A stretch of DNA of 64,000 nt from an uncultured Oribacterium sp. (GCA_946413525.1 CAMKKZ010000007.1:62001-126000), one strand, 5' to 3'. Numbered from the stretch's first letter, positions 30,383-40,200 are shown. The notes: a model not told the origin generated them from the sequence alone. Program-made: numbers and translations.

Positions 30383-30916
30383 ATGAAGTTTAACATTACT
30401 GGCCGGAATTTGAACGTTACGGATAACATGCGGAATATGGTGGACAAAAAACTCGGAAAGCTGGACAAGTTTTTCAAGACTGACACCCTGTGCAATGTCA
30501 CCCTTTCCACACAGAAGGATCTGCATATCATCGAGGTCACTATTCCTGTGAGGGGCAGCGTAATCCGCGCGGAGCAGAGCTCTCCGGACATGTATCAGTC
30601 AATCGACCTTGTGGAGGATATTATCGAACGGCAGATTCGCAAATACCGCACCAGGCTCATCAACAAGAAGCAAAACATACAGTCCTTCAGTGACGCGTTT
30701 ATCGAGGAACACGAAGAGCTGGATGAGCCGGAGATGAAGATCGTCCGTACAAAGCAAATCGACCTGAAGCCGATGACAGCGGAGGAGGCCTGCCTTCAGA
30801 TGGAACTGGTCGGTCATACGTTCTTTGTCTTCCAAAATGGTGACACCGGCAAGGTGAATGTGGTTTACAAAAGAAAGGGAAACAATACCTACGGACTGAT
30901 TGAGCCGGAAATTTGA
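30383..30916 (+). CDS. hpf: Ribosome hibernation promoting factor (long form)
   Basis: MKFNITGRNLNVTDNMRNMVDKKLGKLDKFF...; C-terminal domain EEACLQMELVGHTFFVFQNGDTGKVNVVYKRKGNNTYGLIEP. Confidence 0.95.
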   Translation: MKFNITGRNLNVTDNMRNMVDKKLGKLDKFFKTDTLCNVTLSTQKDLHIIEVTIPVRGSVIRAEQSSPDMYQSIDLVEDIIERQIRKYRTRLINKKQNIQSFSDAFIEEHEELDEPEMKIVRTKQIDLKPMTAEEACLQMELVGHTFFVFQNGDTGKVNVVYKRKGNNTYGLIEPEI

Positions 30917-31067
30917 ATTTTTTTCTGGACATATATCCCATTCCCTTGTATTATAGTAAACGCGTTTGAAAAATATGTTTTACTATTATTCATGCACATG
31001 GATTCAACAAGGTCCGGGCTGTATAACTTAGGGCTATAACTCAGAGCATTTGAAGTCGGGGGGGCAA

Positions 31068-31286
31068 ATGGCAAGGAAACGGACAAAAATGACGCTGGCG
31101 GAACAGGTCGTGTCAAAAAAAGAAGAGATTGAAGAGGCTAAAGCGCATCTTCAGAAACTACAGGAGGAACTGACAAGTCTGGAGGATCAGCTCCTAGCTG
31201 AAGAAAAGAAGTTAGTGATGGCCGCAATTGATGCCAGCAACAAGAGCACGGATGAAATTATGGCCTTCCTCAAAGGGGAGACCTGA
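31068..31286 (+). CDS. Small coiled-coil protein, hypothetical
   Basis: MARKRTKMTLAEQVVSKKEEIEEAKAHLQKLQEELTSLEDQLLAEEKK...; transcribed after hpf, terminator downstream. Confidence 0.65.
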   Translation: MARKRTKMTLAEQVVSKKEEIEEAKAHLQKLQEELTSLEDQLLAEEKKLVMAAIDASNKSTDEIMAFLKGET

Positions 31287-31440
31287 TGACCTGATGACGC
31301 ATCCGCTTAAGAGACCTGATGACGCGATATCGTATCCGCTTATGAGAATCTTGATGACGTGAAATCTCATCCGCTTATAAGGGTCTTGATGACGTGAAGT
31401 CGCATCCTCTTATTAGGGTCTCGATGACACGATAACGCAT
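31287..31440 (+). repeat. Degenerate tandem repeat, about 35-nt period, 4-5 units
   Basis: CTTGATGACGTGAAATCTCATCCGCTTATAAGGGT / CTTGATGACGTGAAGTCGCATCCTCTTATTAGGGT / CCTGATGACGCGATATCGTATCCGCTTATGAGAAT. Confidence 0.85.
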
Positions 31441-31458
31441 TGCTTGTCTTAATAAATT

Positions 31459-31494
31459 CAGGCAGGGATGGCATTTATGCCCCCTGCCTTTTTT
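31459..31494 (+). terminator. Rho-independent terminator
   Basis: AGGCAGGG-atggcatttatgcc-CCCTGCCTTTTTT. Confidence 0.85.
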
Positions 31495-31559
31495 CGTTGA
31501 GCCATCGAAAGGAAAATCTTTCCTTGTGGCGGCCTGCTTCTTTTTATATTCAAAAAATC

Positions 31560-33305
31560 CTAAAAAACCATGCCCTTCCGTTCCGGAAGATTCGAAAGGA
31601 TATTTCCCTTCCTTTCCAGCATGAGGTCCATCCTCTCCATGTAACGGCGGATATCCTTCCCATTGTCACATCGGCAAATGCGTGGCGAAGAAAAACGGTT
31701 TCCTGTCAGGTTCCGAAGCCCTTCTTCACCCTCTCCCACCTCAGGTCCTTGACCATTTCCTCGATCTATTCGTGAGGATTTTAACCGCTCTGAATTCTGA
31801 CACAGATAACCGCCCGCGGAGCAAACCTGCTCATCCTCCTCAAATACGATGACCTTGGATGCCGAACCCGCGCCGCAGCCCATAACCGTATGCTTTTCCC
31901 CCATCATAAGAATATTGTAAAGGCATTCCTTCCCGGCGCGGCTGTACCCCACGTTTTCCAGATTTCCGGACATGTTCTTCTGTCTGTATAGATAGTACGG
32001 AAACAACGAGAGCTCCCCCGCGGCATATTCCGCAGCCATCATCATCCGTTCCATCTCCGTCAAAAGGAGCGTTTCACCACCCGGGAGCTCCTCCTCGTGG
32101 AGGGTGAAATCTGCTCCCGCCCTGTAAACCCCCTCCCATTCCTGTTTTTCCGTTCTCAGCCTGGCGGCCCGTTTCACGGACAGGGAGTGCACTGTCAGAC
32201 TATCGGGATGGAGACCGGCAATCCGGCAAAGCGTTTCGGTAAGTTCGGGAAGTCTCTCCCCGGGAAGCCCCAGAATGATATCCATATTGATGTTATCAAA
32301 TCCCGACTCCCTGGCAAGCTGGTAGGAACGGTACACATCTTCCACGCTGTGCCTGCGCCCGATCAGGTCAAGGGTTTTTTGAAGAAAGCTCTGGGGATTG
32401 ACGGAAATTCGGTCAACACCGGATGACCTGAGGATTTCAAGCTTTGCTTTCGTGATGGAATCAGGCCTTCCCGCTTCCACAGTGAACTCGCATATCCTGG
32501 AAAAGGGATGGGCGAAGCACTCCTCCCTGATAATATCCATCAGCTTTAAAAGCGCATCCTCAGGCAGCGCGGTAGGTGTCCCGCCGCCCACATAGATCGT
32601 CTGCAATGCCCTGCCCCGCTTTCCGCACATCTCCTCAACGCAGAAACGGATTTCCCTCCGCAGGCAGTCAAGGTAGGCAGGAATGCTGCTTTCCCATTTG
32701 GATACGGGATTGGACGTGAAGGAACAATAAAGACACCTTGTCGGGCAAAAGGGTATGCCGATATAAAGGCTCCACCCTTTCCTTGCCGGAAGACCCGTAA
32801 CCTCCTTAAGCCTTTGCAGGCTCTCCCGCTCCCTCATGGCGATATCCAAAAGCAGATCGAGCTTCCGCTCCCCTATCTGGTATTTTTCGGAAAGCATTTT
32901 CCGAATGGAAAAAAGAGCCTCCTCCGTGACCCTTCCCTCAGGATCCCGGGAAGACGCTTCATAGAGCATGGGCTCCGCCAAAGTTACCGGACGAATCCCC
33001 GTAAGATTCCCCCATGGAAGAATGCGTCCGGTCATGGAGCAAAGCGTTTTATAAAGGTCTTGTTTGATGATGGATTTGTCTTCCGGACGCCTTCCCGTAA
33101 GGGGAAGGCTGTTAGAAAGAATGGAAAGGGTCAGGGAAGGTTCGGAATCCATCGGCTCTCTTCCTGCCGTTCTTTCCAATTCATAGTAAGAAATGTCATT
33201 ATCTTTTACAATCTGGAAGCTTTCGCCCGGGAAAAAGGCTTTGACAAGCTCCCTTATCTCTTCCTGGAACAGTACTGTTTTGGAATCCAGATTGAGTCTG
33301 ATCAT
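31560..33305 (-). CDS. hemZ: Coproporphyrinogen dehydrogenase HemZ-like radical SAM protein, with in-frame repeat insertion near C-terminus
   Basis: YIGIPFCPTRCLYCSF CxxxCxxC, IYVGGGTPTAL; C-terminal part interrupted by a segment matching family A. Confidence 0.88.
   Translation of the reverse strand: MIRLNLDSKTVLFQEEIRELVKAFFPGESFQIVKDNDISYYELERTAGREPMDSEPSLTLSILSNSLPLTGRRPEDKSIIKQDLYKTLCSMTGRILPWGNLTGIRPVTLAEPMLYEASSRDPEGRVTEEALFSIRKMLSEKYQIGERKLDLLLDIAMRERESLQRLKEVTGLPARKGWSLYIGIPFCPTRCLYCSFTSNPVSKWESSIPAYLDCLRREIRFCVEEMCGKRGRALQTIYVGGGTPTALPEDALLKLMDIIREECFAHPFSRICEFTVEAGRPDSITKAKLEILRSSGVDRISVNPQSFLQKTLDLIGRRHSVEDVYRSYQLARESGFDNINMDIILGLPGERLPELTETLCRIAGLHPDSLTVHSLSVKRAARLRTEKQEWEGVYRAGADFTLHEEELPGGETLLLTEMERMMMAAEYAAGELSLFPYYLYRQKNMSGNLENVGYSRAGKECLYNILMMGEKHTVMGCGAGSASKVIVFEEDEQVCSAGGYLCQNSERLKSSRIDRGNGQGPEVGEGEEGLRNLTGNRFSSPRICRCDNGKDIRRYMERMDLMLERKGNILSNLPERKGMVF
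31769..31835 (-). repeat. Family A repeat inside hemZ ORF, copy A4
   Basis: CCGCTCTGAATTCTGACACAGATAACCGCCCGCGGAGCAAACCTGCTCAT versus A2 CCGCTCTGAGTTCTGACGTAGCGAACCGCTTGCAGGGCAAACCGACTCAT. Confidence 0.82.
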
Positions 33306-33369
33306 ATCCCCGCCCCCGTACCGCCACGGCGAAGCCAGCCGTTTTCAAAAAAGTGCAGCCCTCCGGGCT

Positions 33370-34056
33370 TCAGTATTCCAAAATCGGATTCCACTGCCGT
33401 TCATGGGCAATGGTCGTTTCAGCGTCATGTCCGGGAAGGACAAGCGTTTCCTCAGGCAGAGTCAAAAGCCTGTTGCGTATGCTGTCAGCAATCGATGAGA
33501 AAGACCCTGTCGGAAAGTCCGTCCTTCCGAAAGACTCGCGGAACAGGGTGTCGCCGCTGAAAAGGACAGGCAGAGCTGATGCGCCCCCGCTGCTCGTTTT
33601 TCCTTTTCCGGCTACTGCGTCAGGTATGAAATAACATACCGAACCCGCCGTATGTCCCGGTGTTTCCATCACCGTCCACGAATGTCCCAAAAGTGAAAGC
33701 ACATCCCCATCATGCAGGCCCCTGTACTCAAGGAGCTCCGTATCCAGAAGATGCGGGTGGGACAAGTTCATCCTGTTGTCCGACAGCAGCCCCCTCTCCG
33801 CCTCGGAAGCATAAATATCCGCGGCGAAATGCCTGCTGACGGCAGAAGCCGCAAGCATGTGGTCAAAATGCCCGTGTGTCAGCAGGATGGCAGAAAGCCG
33901 CGCATGAAGCTTATCTTCAATCACCCTGATAATGCCCTCCGCGTCATCGGCTGGATCGATCAGTACGCAGCATTCGCTTTCTCTATCAAAGACGAAATAT
34001 ACATTCGTACGGATTTCGCCCAATACTGTCCGGCTGATTTCAAGCATTTTTTCCAC
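33370..34056 (-). CDS. MBL-fold metallo-hydrolase
   Basis: LLTHGHFDHMLAA HxHxDH motif, ETPGHTAGSVCY, LPGHDAETTI. Confidence 0.92.
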   Translation of the reverse strand: MEKMLEISRTVLGEIRTNVYFVFDRESECCVLIDPADDAEGIIRVIEDKLHARLSAILLTHGHFDHMLAASAVSRHFAADIYASEAERGLLSDNRMNLSHPHLLDTELLEYRGLHDGDVLSLLGHSWTVMETPGHTAGSVCYFIPDAVAGKGKTSSGGASALPVLFSGDTLFRESFGRTDFPTGSFSSIADSIRNRLLTLPEETLVLPGHDAETTIAHERQWNPILEY

Positions 34057-34168
34057 TCCTTGTCTGTCAGAACACTGTCCATGATACTATTCGGAAGATT
34101 TCAACTCCTGCGCGTCCTTTGAATTTACATCTGCCAGAAACCGTCGTAATACTTTTCGTAAGATTTCA

Positions 34169-36427
34169 TCACCCGTGCGCCCTTTGAATCTCCAGGACAC
34201 CATTGATTTTCCGGAGTTTTGTAACCAGATTCCTAAGCTCCAGCAAATCATGCACGTCGAAAGCCACCTCGATATTCGCCTTTCCTGACTTGGCAACCCT
34301 GCAGCTCAATCCCTTGATATCAATATTCGAATCGGAAAATGTCTTGGAAATGTCCACCATCTGCCCCATTCGGTTGCTTGTGACAAGCTGCAGCATCGTC
34401 GCGAAGGTCTCTCCGGATGTATCCGTACGCCATTCCACATCGATGAGCCGGTCCTTTTCATCCTGAGGAACCCCGATCAGGCTGTTGCAATCCGTACGAT
34501 GCACCGTGATTCCGCGTCCCCTGGTGATGAAGCCGATAATCTCGTCCCCCGGGACAGGGGTACAGCATTTCGCGTAATGGACGGCAAGCCCCTCGACCCC
34601 ATGAACAACCACGCCGGAATTGCTTTTCCGGATGAACGCCGGCTTACTCGTCATCTCCCGGATGTTATTAAGCACAGAGGCATCATCCGTATTGCTGTCC
34701 TCGGCCTTTTTCTTGAGATCAATAAGCCTTGTCACTACCTGAGATTCCTTAAGGCCGCCCCTCCCTACGGATGCCAGGACAGAATTCCAGTCCGTATAAC
34801 TGAAACGTTTTACGACGTTTTCGAGAAATTCCGGCTTTGTCAGTTCGGATAAGGCATAGCCCCTGGATTTCGCGTTCTTCTCCAGTATTTCCTTTCCGCG
34901 TTCGATATTTTCTTCTTTCTGCTCATGCTTGAACCATTGATTGATCTTGCTCCTGGCCTGGGTGGACTTGACGATCTTCAGCCAGTCCCTGGAAGGACCC
35001 CTGCAATTTTGCGAAGTCTGGATTTCAACCCTGTCGCCGTTTTGCAGCTTGTATTCGATGGGCACGATCCTGTCATTCACCTTGGCCCCGGTCATACGGT
35101 TCCCGACAGCGGAATGTATGGCATAGGCAAAATCAATGGTGCAGGAACCGACCGGAAGTGTTTTTACATCGCCGTTCGGCGTAAAGCAGTACACGTTCTC
35201 ATTGAAAAGGCTGAGATCCGACTTTACCATGTCAATGAACTCTCTGGAATCCGACTCGTCCCTTTGCCATTCCAGAATCTGATGAAGCCATCGCATCTTT
35301 TCAAGCTCGCTGTCGGATACCTTTTCCTTCGAACCCTTCTCTTTGTATTTCCAATGGGCAGCAATGCCGAACTCCGCTGTACGGTGCATTTCAAAGGTCC
35401 GGATCTGTATTTCGAAAGGCACCCCGTCCGAACCAATGACAGTGGTATGAAGCGACTGGTACATATTCGGCTTCGGCATGGCGATATAATCCTTGAACCT
35501 GCCTGGGATAGGCATGTACATCTTGTGGATCACGCCAAGGACCGCGTAGCAGTCACGTACCGATTCTACAAGTGCGCGAACGGCAAAAAGGTCGTATATC
35601 TCATCAATCGTTTTGTTCTGATTGACCATCTTCCTGTAAATGGAAAAAAAATGCTTGACGCGTCCGCTGAGCTCAGCCTGAATGCCAATCTCCCTGACGT
35701 GTTCATCGACCTCCTTCACGATGCTCTCTATTCTCTTCTCCCTGGCTTCTTTCTTGAGGTGCACCTTTTCCGCAAGGTCGTAATACACCTCCGGCTTCAG
35801 ATACTTTAAGGAAAGGTCGTCCATTTCCGTCTTGATCCGGCTGATGCCCAGACGATCCGCCAGAGGGGAGTAAATTTCCAGAGACTCCCTGGCTTTTTCG
35901 ATCCTTTTCTCCGGCGTCTGGTATTCAAGGGTCCGTAGGTTATGAAGGCGGTCAGCCAGCTTGATAATGATGACGCGGATATCCCTTGCCATGGAAACGA
36001 ACATTTTCCGTAGGTTTTCGGCCTGCACTACCACCTTGTCCGTCTTAATATTCAACTGCGTCAGCTTGGTCACCCCGTCCACCAGGACGGCCACATCCTC
36101 ATTGAATTCCTTTGCCACCTCCCCAAGGGTCATCCCGGTATCCTCGACCACATCATGCAGAAGTCCTGCCGCAATGGTTTCCTTGTCCATTTCCAGGTCG
36201 GCCAGGATGATGGCCACACAGAGGGGATGGATAATGTACGGTTCCCCTGATTTCCTCCTTTGATCCTTATGCTGCTCTTTGGCAACCCTGTAGGCCTTCT
36301 CGATCATGCTAAAATCTTCGGAAGGATGGTAGCGGGCAATTGCGTATATGAGCCTTTCAAAAAGGACTTCCGGCGGCGTTCTGTCTGCTGGTCTTTCCAA
36401 AATATTTGTCTCCATTTTCTCTGCCAT
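34169..36427 (-). CDS. rsh: Bifunctional (p)ppGpp synthetase/hydrolase (RelA/SpoT homologue)
   Basis: HD domain (LLHDVVEDTG), synthetase domain (YQSLHTTVIG), TGS (VYCFTPNGDVKTLP), C-terminal ACT. Confidence 0.96.
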   Translation of the reverse strand: MAEKMETNILERPADRTPPEVLFERLIYAIARYHPSEDFSMIEKAYRVAKEQHKDQRRKSGEPYIIHPLCVAIILADLEMDKETIAAGLLHDVVEDTGMTLGEVAKEFNEDVAVLVDGVTKLTQLNIKTDKVVVQAENLRKMFVSMARDIRVIIIKLADRLHNLRTLEYQTPEKRIEKARESLEIYSPLADRLGISRIKTEMDDLSLKYLKPEVYYDLAEKVHLKKEAREKRIESIVKEVDEHVREIGIQAELSGRVKHFFSIYRKMVNQNKTIDEIYDLFAVRALVESVRDCYAVLGVIHKMYMPIPGRFKDYIAMPKPNMYQSLHTTVIGSDGVPFEIQIRTFEMHRTAEFGIAAHWKYKEKGSKEKVSDSELEKMRWLHQILEWQRDESDSREFIDMVKSDLSLFNENVYCFTPNGDVKTLPVGSCTIDFAYAIHSAVGNRMTGAKVNDRIVPIEYKLQNGDRVEIQTSQNCRGPSRDWLKIVKSTQARSKINQWFKHEQKEENIERGKEILEKNAKSRGYALSELTKPEFLENVVKRFSYTDWNSVLASVGRGGLKESQVVTRLIDLKKKAEDSNTDDASVLNNIREMTSKPAFIRKSNSGVVVHGVEGLAVHYAKCCTPVPGDEIIGFITRGRGITVHRTDCNSLIGVPQDEKDRLIDVEWRTDTSGETFATMLQLVTSNRMGQMVDISKTFSDSNIDIKGLSCRVAKSGKANIEVAFDVHDLLELRNLVTKLRKINGVLEIQRAHG

Positions 36428-36503
36428 AATCTACCTCCTTCCTGTTTCAATAAAAAACCCGGCATCTTTTCATCTCAATCTGTTCACCTGGCACATTGCG
36501 TTT

Positions 36504-36640
36504 TTTGTGAGGAGTAAAAAAGCTGAAAAGCAAGCCTCGGGGAGAATCGGAATACGCGCTAATGCTGCGCCTGATAAGTGACCGTTCAGCCTGGCTGAAC
36601 GGTCACAGAATTCAGCGGAATTAATAGCTGGGTTTTAAAA
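36504..36640. repeat. Family C hairpin-rich element, copy C1
   Basis: GAAAAGCAAGCCTCGGGGAGAATCGGAATACGCGC...GTGACCGTTCAGCCTGGCTGAACGGTCAC; homologous to C2. Confidence 0.75.
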
Positions 36641-36654
36641 ATATAATTTTTCGA

Positions 36655-38508
36655 TTATACCACATCATAGTTAGATTTGTCAAACAAAAACATCGGTCTT
36701 GTGGCCTCTTTCAGCCACTCCAGCTCCTCCCCGGAAAAATAAGGGGAAAGATTATCAAAAACCTGCTTATGATAGGCATTCAGAAGGGAAAGGTCGTTTT
36801 GGGTCATGACGCCGGTATCCAGCGCGTCCAGGTCTATGGGACACATGGTCAGAAATTCAAAACGGAGGAATTCCCCATATTCGTTCTCAAAATCCGATTC
36901 ACATACCGTCAGGTTCTCCATTCTCACGCCATGCGAGCCCTCAATATATATTCCGGGCTCGTCAGAGGTGATATAACCGGGCCGGAAGGCTTCTGAATCC
37001 ATGCGCTCCGGAACAAGCCTGTAACGGATGCCATTCGGCCTCTCGTGCACGGAAAGGAGGTAGCCCACGCCATGCCCTGTACCATGGTTGTAATTCAGCC
37101 CTTCCCTCCAGAACAGCTCCCGGGCGGCATAGTCAAAGCTCACCCCGCTGGCCCCCCGCAATATGCGGACATCCCCCAGACGGAGCATGGCCCGCACCAC
37201 CATGGTGTAATGTTTACGTTCCTCCTCTGTTACAGGACCCATGGCAATAGTCCTTGTTATATCCGTCGTCCCTTCAAGATAATGTCCGCCGGAATCCACC
37301 AGGTACAGGCCCCTTGGAAGGATTTCCACCTCAGGATCCTCCGAAGGGGAATAATGCGGCAGAGCGGCGTTCTTTCCATATGCCGAAATTGTCGGGAAGC
37401 TCAGCTCCAGGAAGCCTTCCTGCTCAGAACGAAGCCGGAAGAGGTAATCCGCCCCTGTCACCTCGCTGAGCCGGTCCGCCCGGAGCACATCCCTGGCCCA
37501 CTGGGTGAGCCTGCCATCCTTGAAGGCGTGTTTCAGGAAATAGCAATATTTTGTCATCGCGACGCCGTCCTTGATATGCGCGGCCCGCTCATTCCTGATT
37601 TCAGTTTCATTCTTGACGGCCTTTTCAGAGGAGCTTGGCAGGAAGCGGTCAATCACACTGCAGGACTCATTCAGGCATCGGAGCATGGCGTAATTTGTCT
37701 TGCCCTTTTCAAGAAGCACCGATTTGGAACAAAGCTCGGAGACCGCCTCATAAGCTTCCTCATAAGGCCTGAGCCGGACGCCAAGACCGGAAAGGTAATG
37801 AAGGACATTTTCATCAAAGCTTGCGGAATTGGCAAACAATACCGCGTCCTCCTTCAAAAGGAAATAAGCCAGGAATACAGGCGTATAGAGGATATCCCCG
37901 CCCCTGAGGTTCAGTATCCAGGCGATATCCTCAAGGCTTGTGATCAAATGGACATCCGCCCCTTCCTCCCTCATCTTCTTCCGAATATCCGAAATCTTTT
38001 CGGCAGCCGATCTTCCGGCCCATTTCTCGTCAAGGATGAAGACCGGTTCGGACGGCAGGGGCGGACGATTCTTCCAGATCCTTCCGACAAGATCTGTATC
38101 GTATTTAATAGAGGCGGATTTCTTTTTGGCTATCTCATCCAGCCTGCTTCCCAAAGACTCATCAACACATCTTCCATCGAATGAAAGGCAGCCGTGCTCA
38201 GGAAGGCAATCGGCTATATGGGAAGTCAGGGAAGGCACTCCCTTTTCCCCCATTTTCATAAGGCGGAAGCCGGATCCCCGGAGCTCCTGTTCCGCCTGGA
38301 TAAAGAACCTTCCGTCCGTAAAAAGCCAGGCATCCTCCATGCCCACCACGGCCTGTCCGCTCTCCCCGGTAAAGCCGGTCAGGAACTCCACAGCCTTGAA
38401 GTATGGGGCGACATATTCACTCTGGTGGAAATCATCCATGGGGACAAGGCAAAGGTCTATCCCGAGCCTCTCCATTTCTCTCCTGAGTTCAAGCAATTCC
38501 TTCCTCAT
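36655..38508 (-). CDS. Aminopeptidase P family (M24) Xaa-Pro peptidase
   Basis: LYLVDSGGHYLEGTTDITRTIAMG, GTGHGVGYLLSVHE, SDEPGIYIEGSHGVRMEN. Confidence 0.94.
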   Translation of the reverse strand: MRKELLELRREMERLGIDLCLVPMDDFHQSEYVAPYFKAVEFLTGFTGESGQAVVGMEDAWLFTDGRFFIQAEQELRGSGFRLMKMGEKGVPSLTSHIADCLPEHGCLSFDGRCVDESLGSRLDEIAKKKSASIKYDTDLVGRIWKNRPPLPSEPVFILDEKWAGRSAAEKISDIRKKMREEGADVHLITSLEDIAWILNLRGGDILYTPVFLAYFLLKEDAVLFANSASFDENVLHYLSGLGVRLRPYEEAYEAVSELCSKSVLLEKGKTNYAMLRCLNESCSVIDRFLPSSSEKAVKNETEIRNERAAHIKDGVAMTKYCYFLKHAFKDGRLTQWARDVLRADRLSEVTGADYLFRLRSEQEGFLELSFPTISAYGKNAALPHYSPSEDPEVEILPRGLYLVDSGGHYLEGTTDITRTIAMGPVTEEERKHYTMVVRAMLRLGDVRILRGASGVSFDYAARELFWREGLNYNHGTGHGVGYLLSVHERPNGIRYRLVPERMDSEAFRPGYITSDEPGIYIEGSHGVRMENLTVCESDFENEYGEFLRFEFLTMCPIDLDALDTGVMTQNDLSLLNAYHKQVFDNLSPYFSGEELEWLKEATRPMFLFDKSNYDVV

Positions 38509-38531
38509 TAACCCTTCCCCTTTCACATTTT

Positions 38532-38727
38532 TCCACCTGTACGGTTGCCATCCAAAGCGATATTTTGATACGGTTTACCGTAATCAAAATATCGCTTTGG
38601 ATGAGCAACCTACCCCTAAATGAGCAAAACGATTTGCGAAGCAAATCTTTAAGCACGCGAAGCGGGCGGTTTTGCGAATTTAGGGGTATTCAGAATGGCC
38701 TTTAGGCCATTCAACCGTACAGGTGGA
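38532..38727. repeat. Multi-branched cruciform element
   Basis: 16-bp outer arms TCCACCTGTACGGTTG/CAACCGTACAGGTGGA enclose a 20-bp stem ATCCAAAGCGATATTTTGAT/ATCAAAATATCGCTTTGGAT, TACCCCTAAAT/ATTTAGGGGTA and AATGGCC/GGCCATT. Confidence 0.9.
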
Positions 38728-38797
38728 CATTTTTTGAAAAATCATGTCCCTTGCTGTCTCTTTGATTATAGGCTTTTACAGGCTTTGAACGCGGCGT

Positions 38798-39241
38798 CTA
38801 TCCAGGCAGCAGGTCAAACTCCTTCCTTTTCACGACAGTGTCACAGTAGATGCAGCGGTACATCCTTTTTTCCCGGTTCGATATTTGAAAAATGTGGGGC
38901 AGCTCCTGTTCCGTAGAGGTAATGCACCGGGGGTTCCTGCATTTCAATACATTTTCAAGGGTTTCCGGCGGCTCCAGATTTTCCTTCCTGACCAGTTTCC
39001 CGTCCCTTATATAATTCACGGTAATCCCGGGGTCTATATATCCAAGCACATCCAGGTCCAGGTCTATGGTCTCGGAAATCTTGACAATATCCTTCCTCCC
39101 CATTTTGCCGGAAGAACAGTTCTGGATCAAAGCCACCTGGCTCTGCAGCTTTCCGAGGCCAAGGTATCTGTAAACAAGCATGCTCCTCCCCGCCTTAATG
39201 TGGTCAAGCACGATCCCGTTTTCAATGCCGTCTATATTCAT
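38798..39241 (-). CDS. pyrI: Aspartate carbamoyltransferase regulatory subunit
   Basis: MNIDGIENGIVLDHIKAGRSMLVYRYLGL...; four-Cys zinc site CRNPRCITSTEQ...YRCIYCD. Confidence 0.95.
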   Translation of the reverse strand: MNIDGIENGIVLDHIKAGRSMLVYRYLGLGKLQSQVALIQNCSSGKMGRKDIVKISETIDLDLDVLGYIDPGITVNYIRDGKLVRKENLEPPETLENVLKCRNPRCITSTEQELPHIFQISNREKRMYRCIYCDTVVKRKEFDLLPG

Positions 39242-39260
39242 GAAATTCAACCTCCCCTCT

Positions 39261-40190
39261 TCATCCTTTATCCAGCCCGAGCAGGAAAAGGATAAGGGCC
39301 ATGCGCATCTGCTTGCCACACAGGGTTTGATAAAAATACTTTGCCCTTGGATCCTTGTCCACCTGCACGGAAATCTCATTCACCCTTGGAAGCGGGTGGA
39401 GAATGGCCAGGTCCTCACGGGATTTCAGCAGCTTTTCAGGAGTCAGGATATAGCTGTCCTTCAGCCGCAGATAATCCTCCTCATTGAAAAACCTTTCCTT
39501 TTGCACCCTGGTCATATACAGAATATCCAGATCGGGAATAGCCTCCTCAAGGGAGTTCACCTCCTGATAGAGGACCCCCGACTTCTCCAGTTTTTCGAGC
39601 TCATAAAACGGCAGCCTGAGTTCCTCCGGGGAAATCAGCACGTATCGGTTTCCCGGGTAACGCAGCATGGCATCGATCAGGGAATGGACGGTCCGACCGA
39701 ATTTCAGGTCACCGCATAAGCCCAGTGTCAATCCTTCCAGCCTCCCCCTTGTGCGCCGTATGGTAAGGAGATCCGCCAGCGTCTGGGTAGGGTGAAAATG
39801 TCCGCCGTCCCCCGCGTTGATAAAAGGGACAGAGGCATTCTGAACAGCCACTACCGGGGCGCCTTCCTTGGGATGCCGCATCACGATAATGTCGGCATAG
39901 TTCGATACGACGCGAATTGTATCCGCTACTGATTCACCCTTGGCAGCCGAGGAGGAATCCGCTCCGGCAAATCCCAGCACCTGCCCCCCCAGTTCCAGCA
40001 TGGCGGCCTCAAAGGAAAGCCTTGTCCTCGTGGATGGCTCGTAAAACAATACAGCCAGCTTCCGATGGGCGCAGCATTCCTGAAATTTGCCGGGATCCGC
40101 CTCAATAGCATCCGCAAGCTCCATCAGATGGTTAATCTCATCCACTGAAAGATCCAATATATTGACAACAGAACGAATCTCCTTCCCCAT
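39261..40190 (-). CDS. pyrB: Aspartate carbamoyltransferase catalytic subunit
   Basis: [16 protein letters not shown] carbamoyltransferase signature; [10 protein letters not shown]. Confidence 0.96.
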   Translation of the reverse strand: MGKEIRSVVNILDLSVDEINHLMELADAIEADPGKFQECCAHRKLAVLFYEPSTRTRLSFEAAMLELGGQVLGFAGADSSSAAKGESVADTIRVVSNYADIIVMRHPKEGAPVVAVQNASVPFINAGDGGHFHPTQTLADLLTIRRTRGRLEGLTLGLCGDLKFGRTVHSLIDAMLRYPGNRYVLISPEELRLPFYELEKLEKSGVLYQEVNSLEEAIPDLDILYMTRVQKERFFNEEDYLRLKDSYILTPEKLLKSREDLAILHPLPRVNEISVQVDKDPRAKYFYQTLCGKQMRMALILFLLGLDKG

Positions 40191-40200
40191 TTTCCCTCCA

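Noticed and set aside
30145-30591. 148-aa minus-strand ORF over repeat B3 and the hpf start
   Set aside because: Translation of palindromic repeat plus antisense hpf; not a gene.
34925-35809. 294-aa plus-strand ORF antisense to rsh
   Set aside because: Shadow ORF over the conserved RelA/SpoT coding region.
37045-38184. 379-aa plus-strand ORF opposite the aminopeptidase P gene
   Set aside because: Antisense shadow of a clearly conserved M24 peptidase; no recognisable domain or Shine-Dalgarno.
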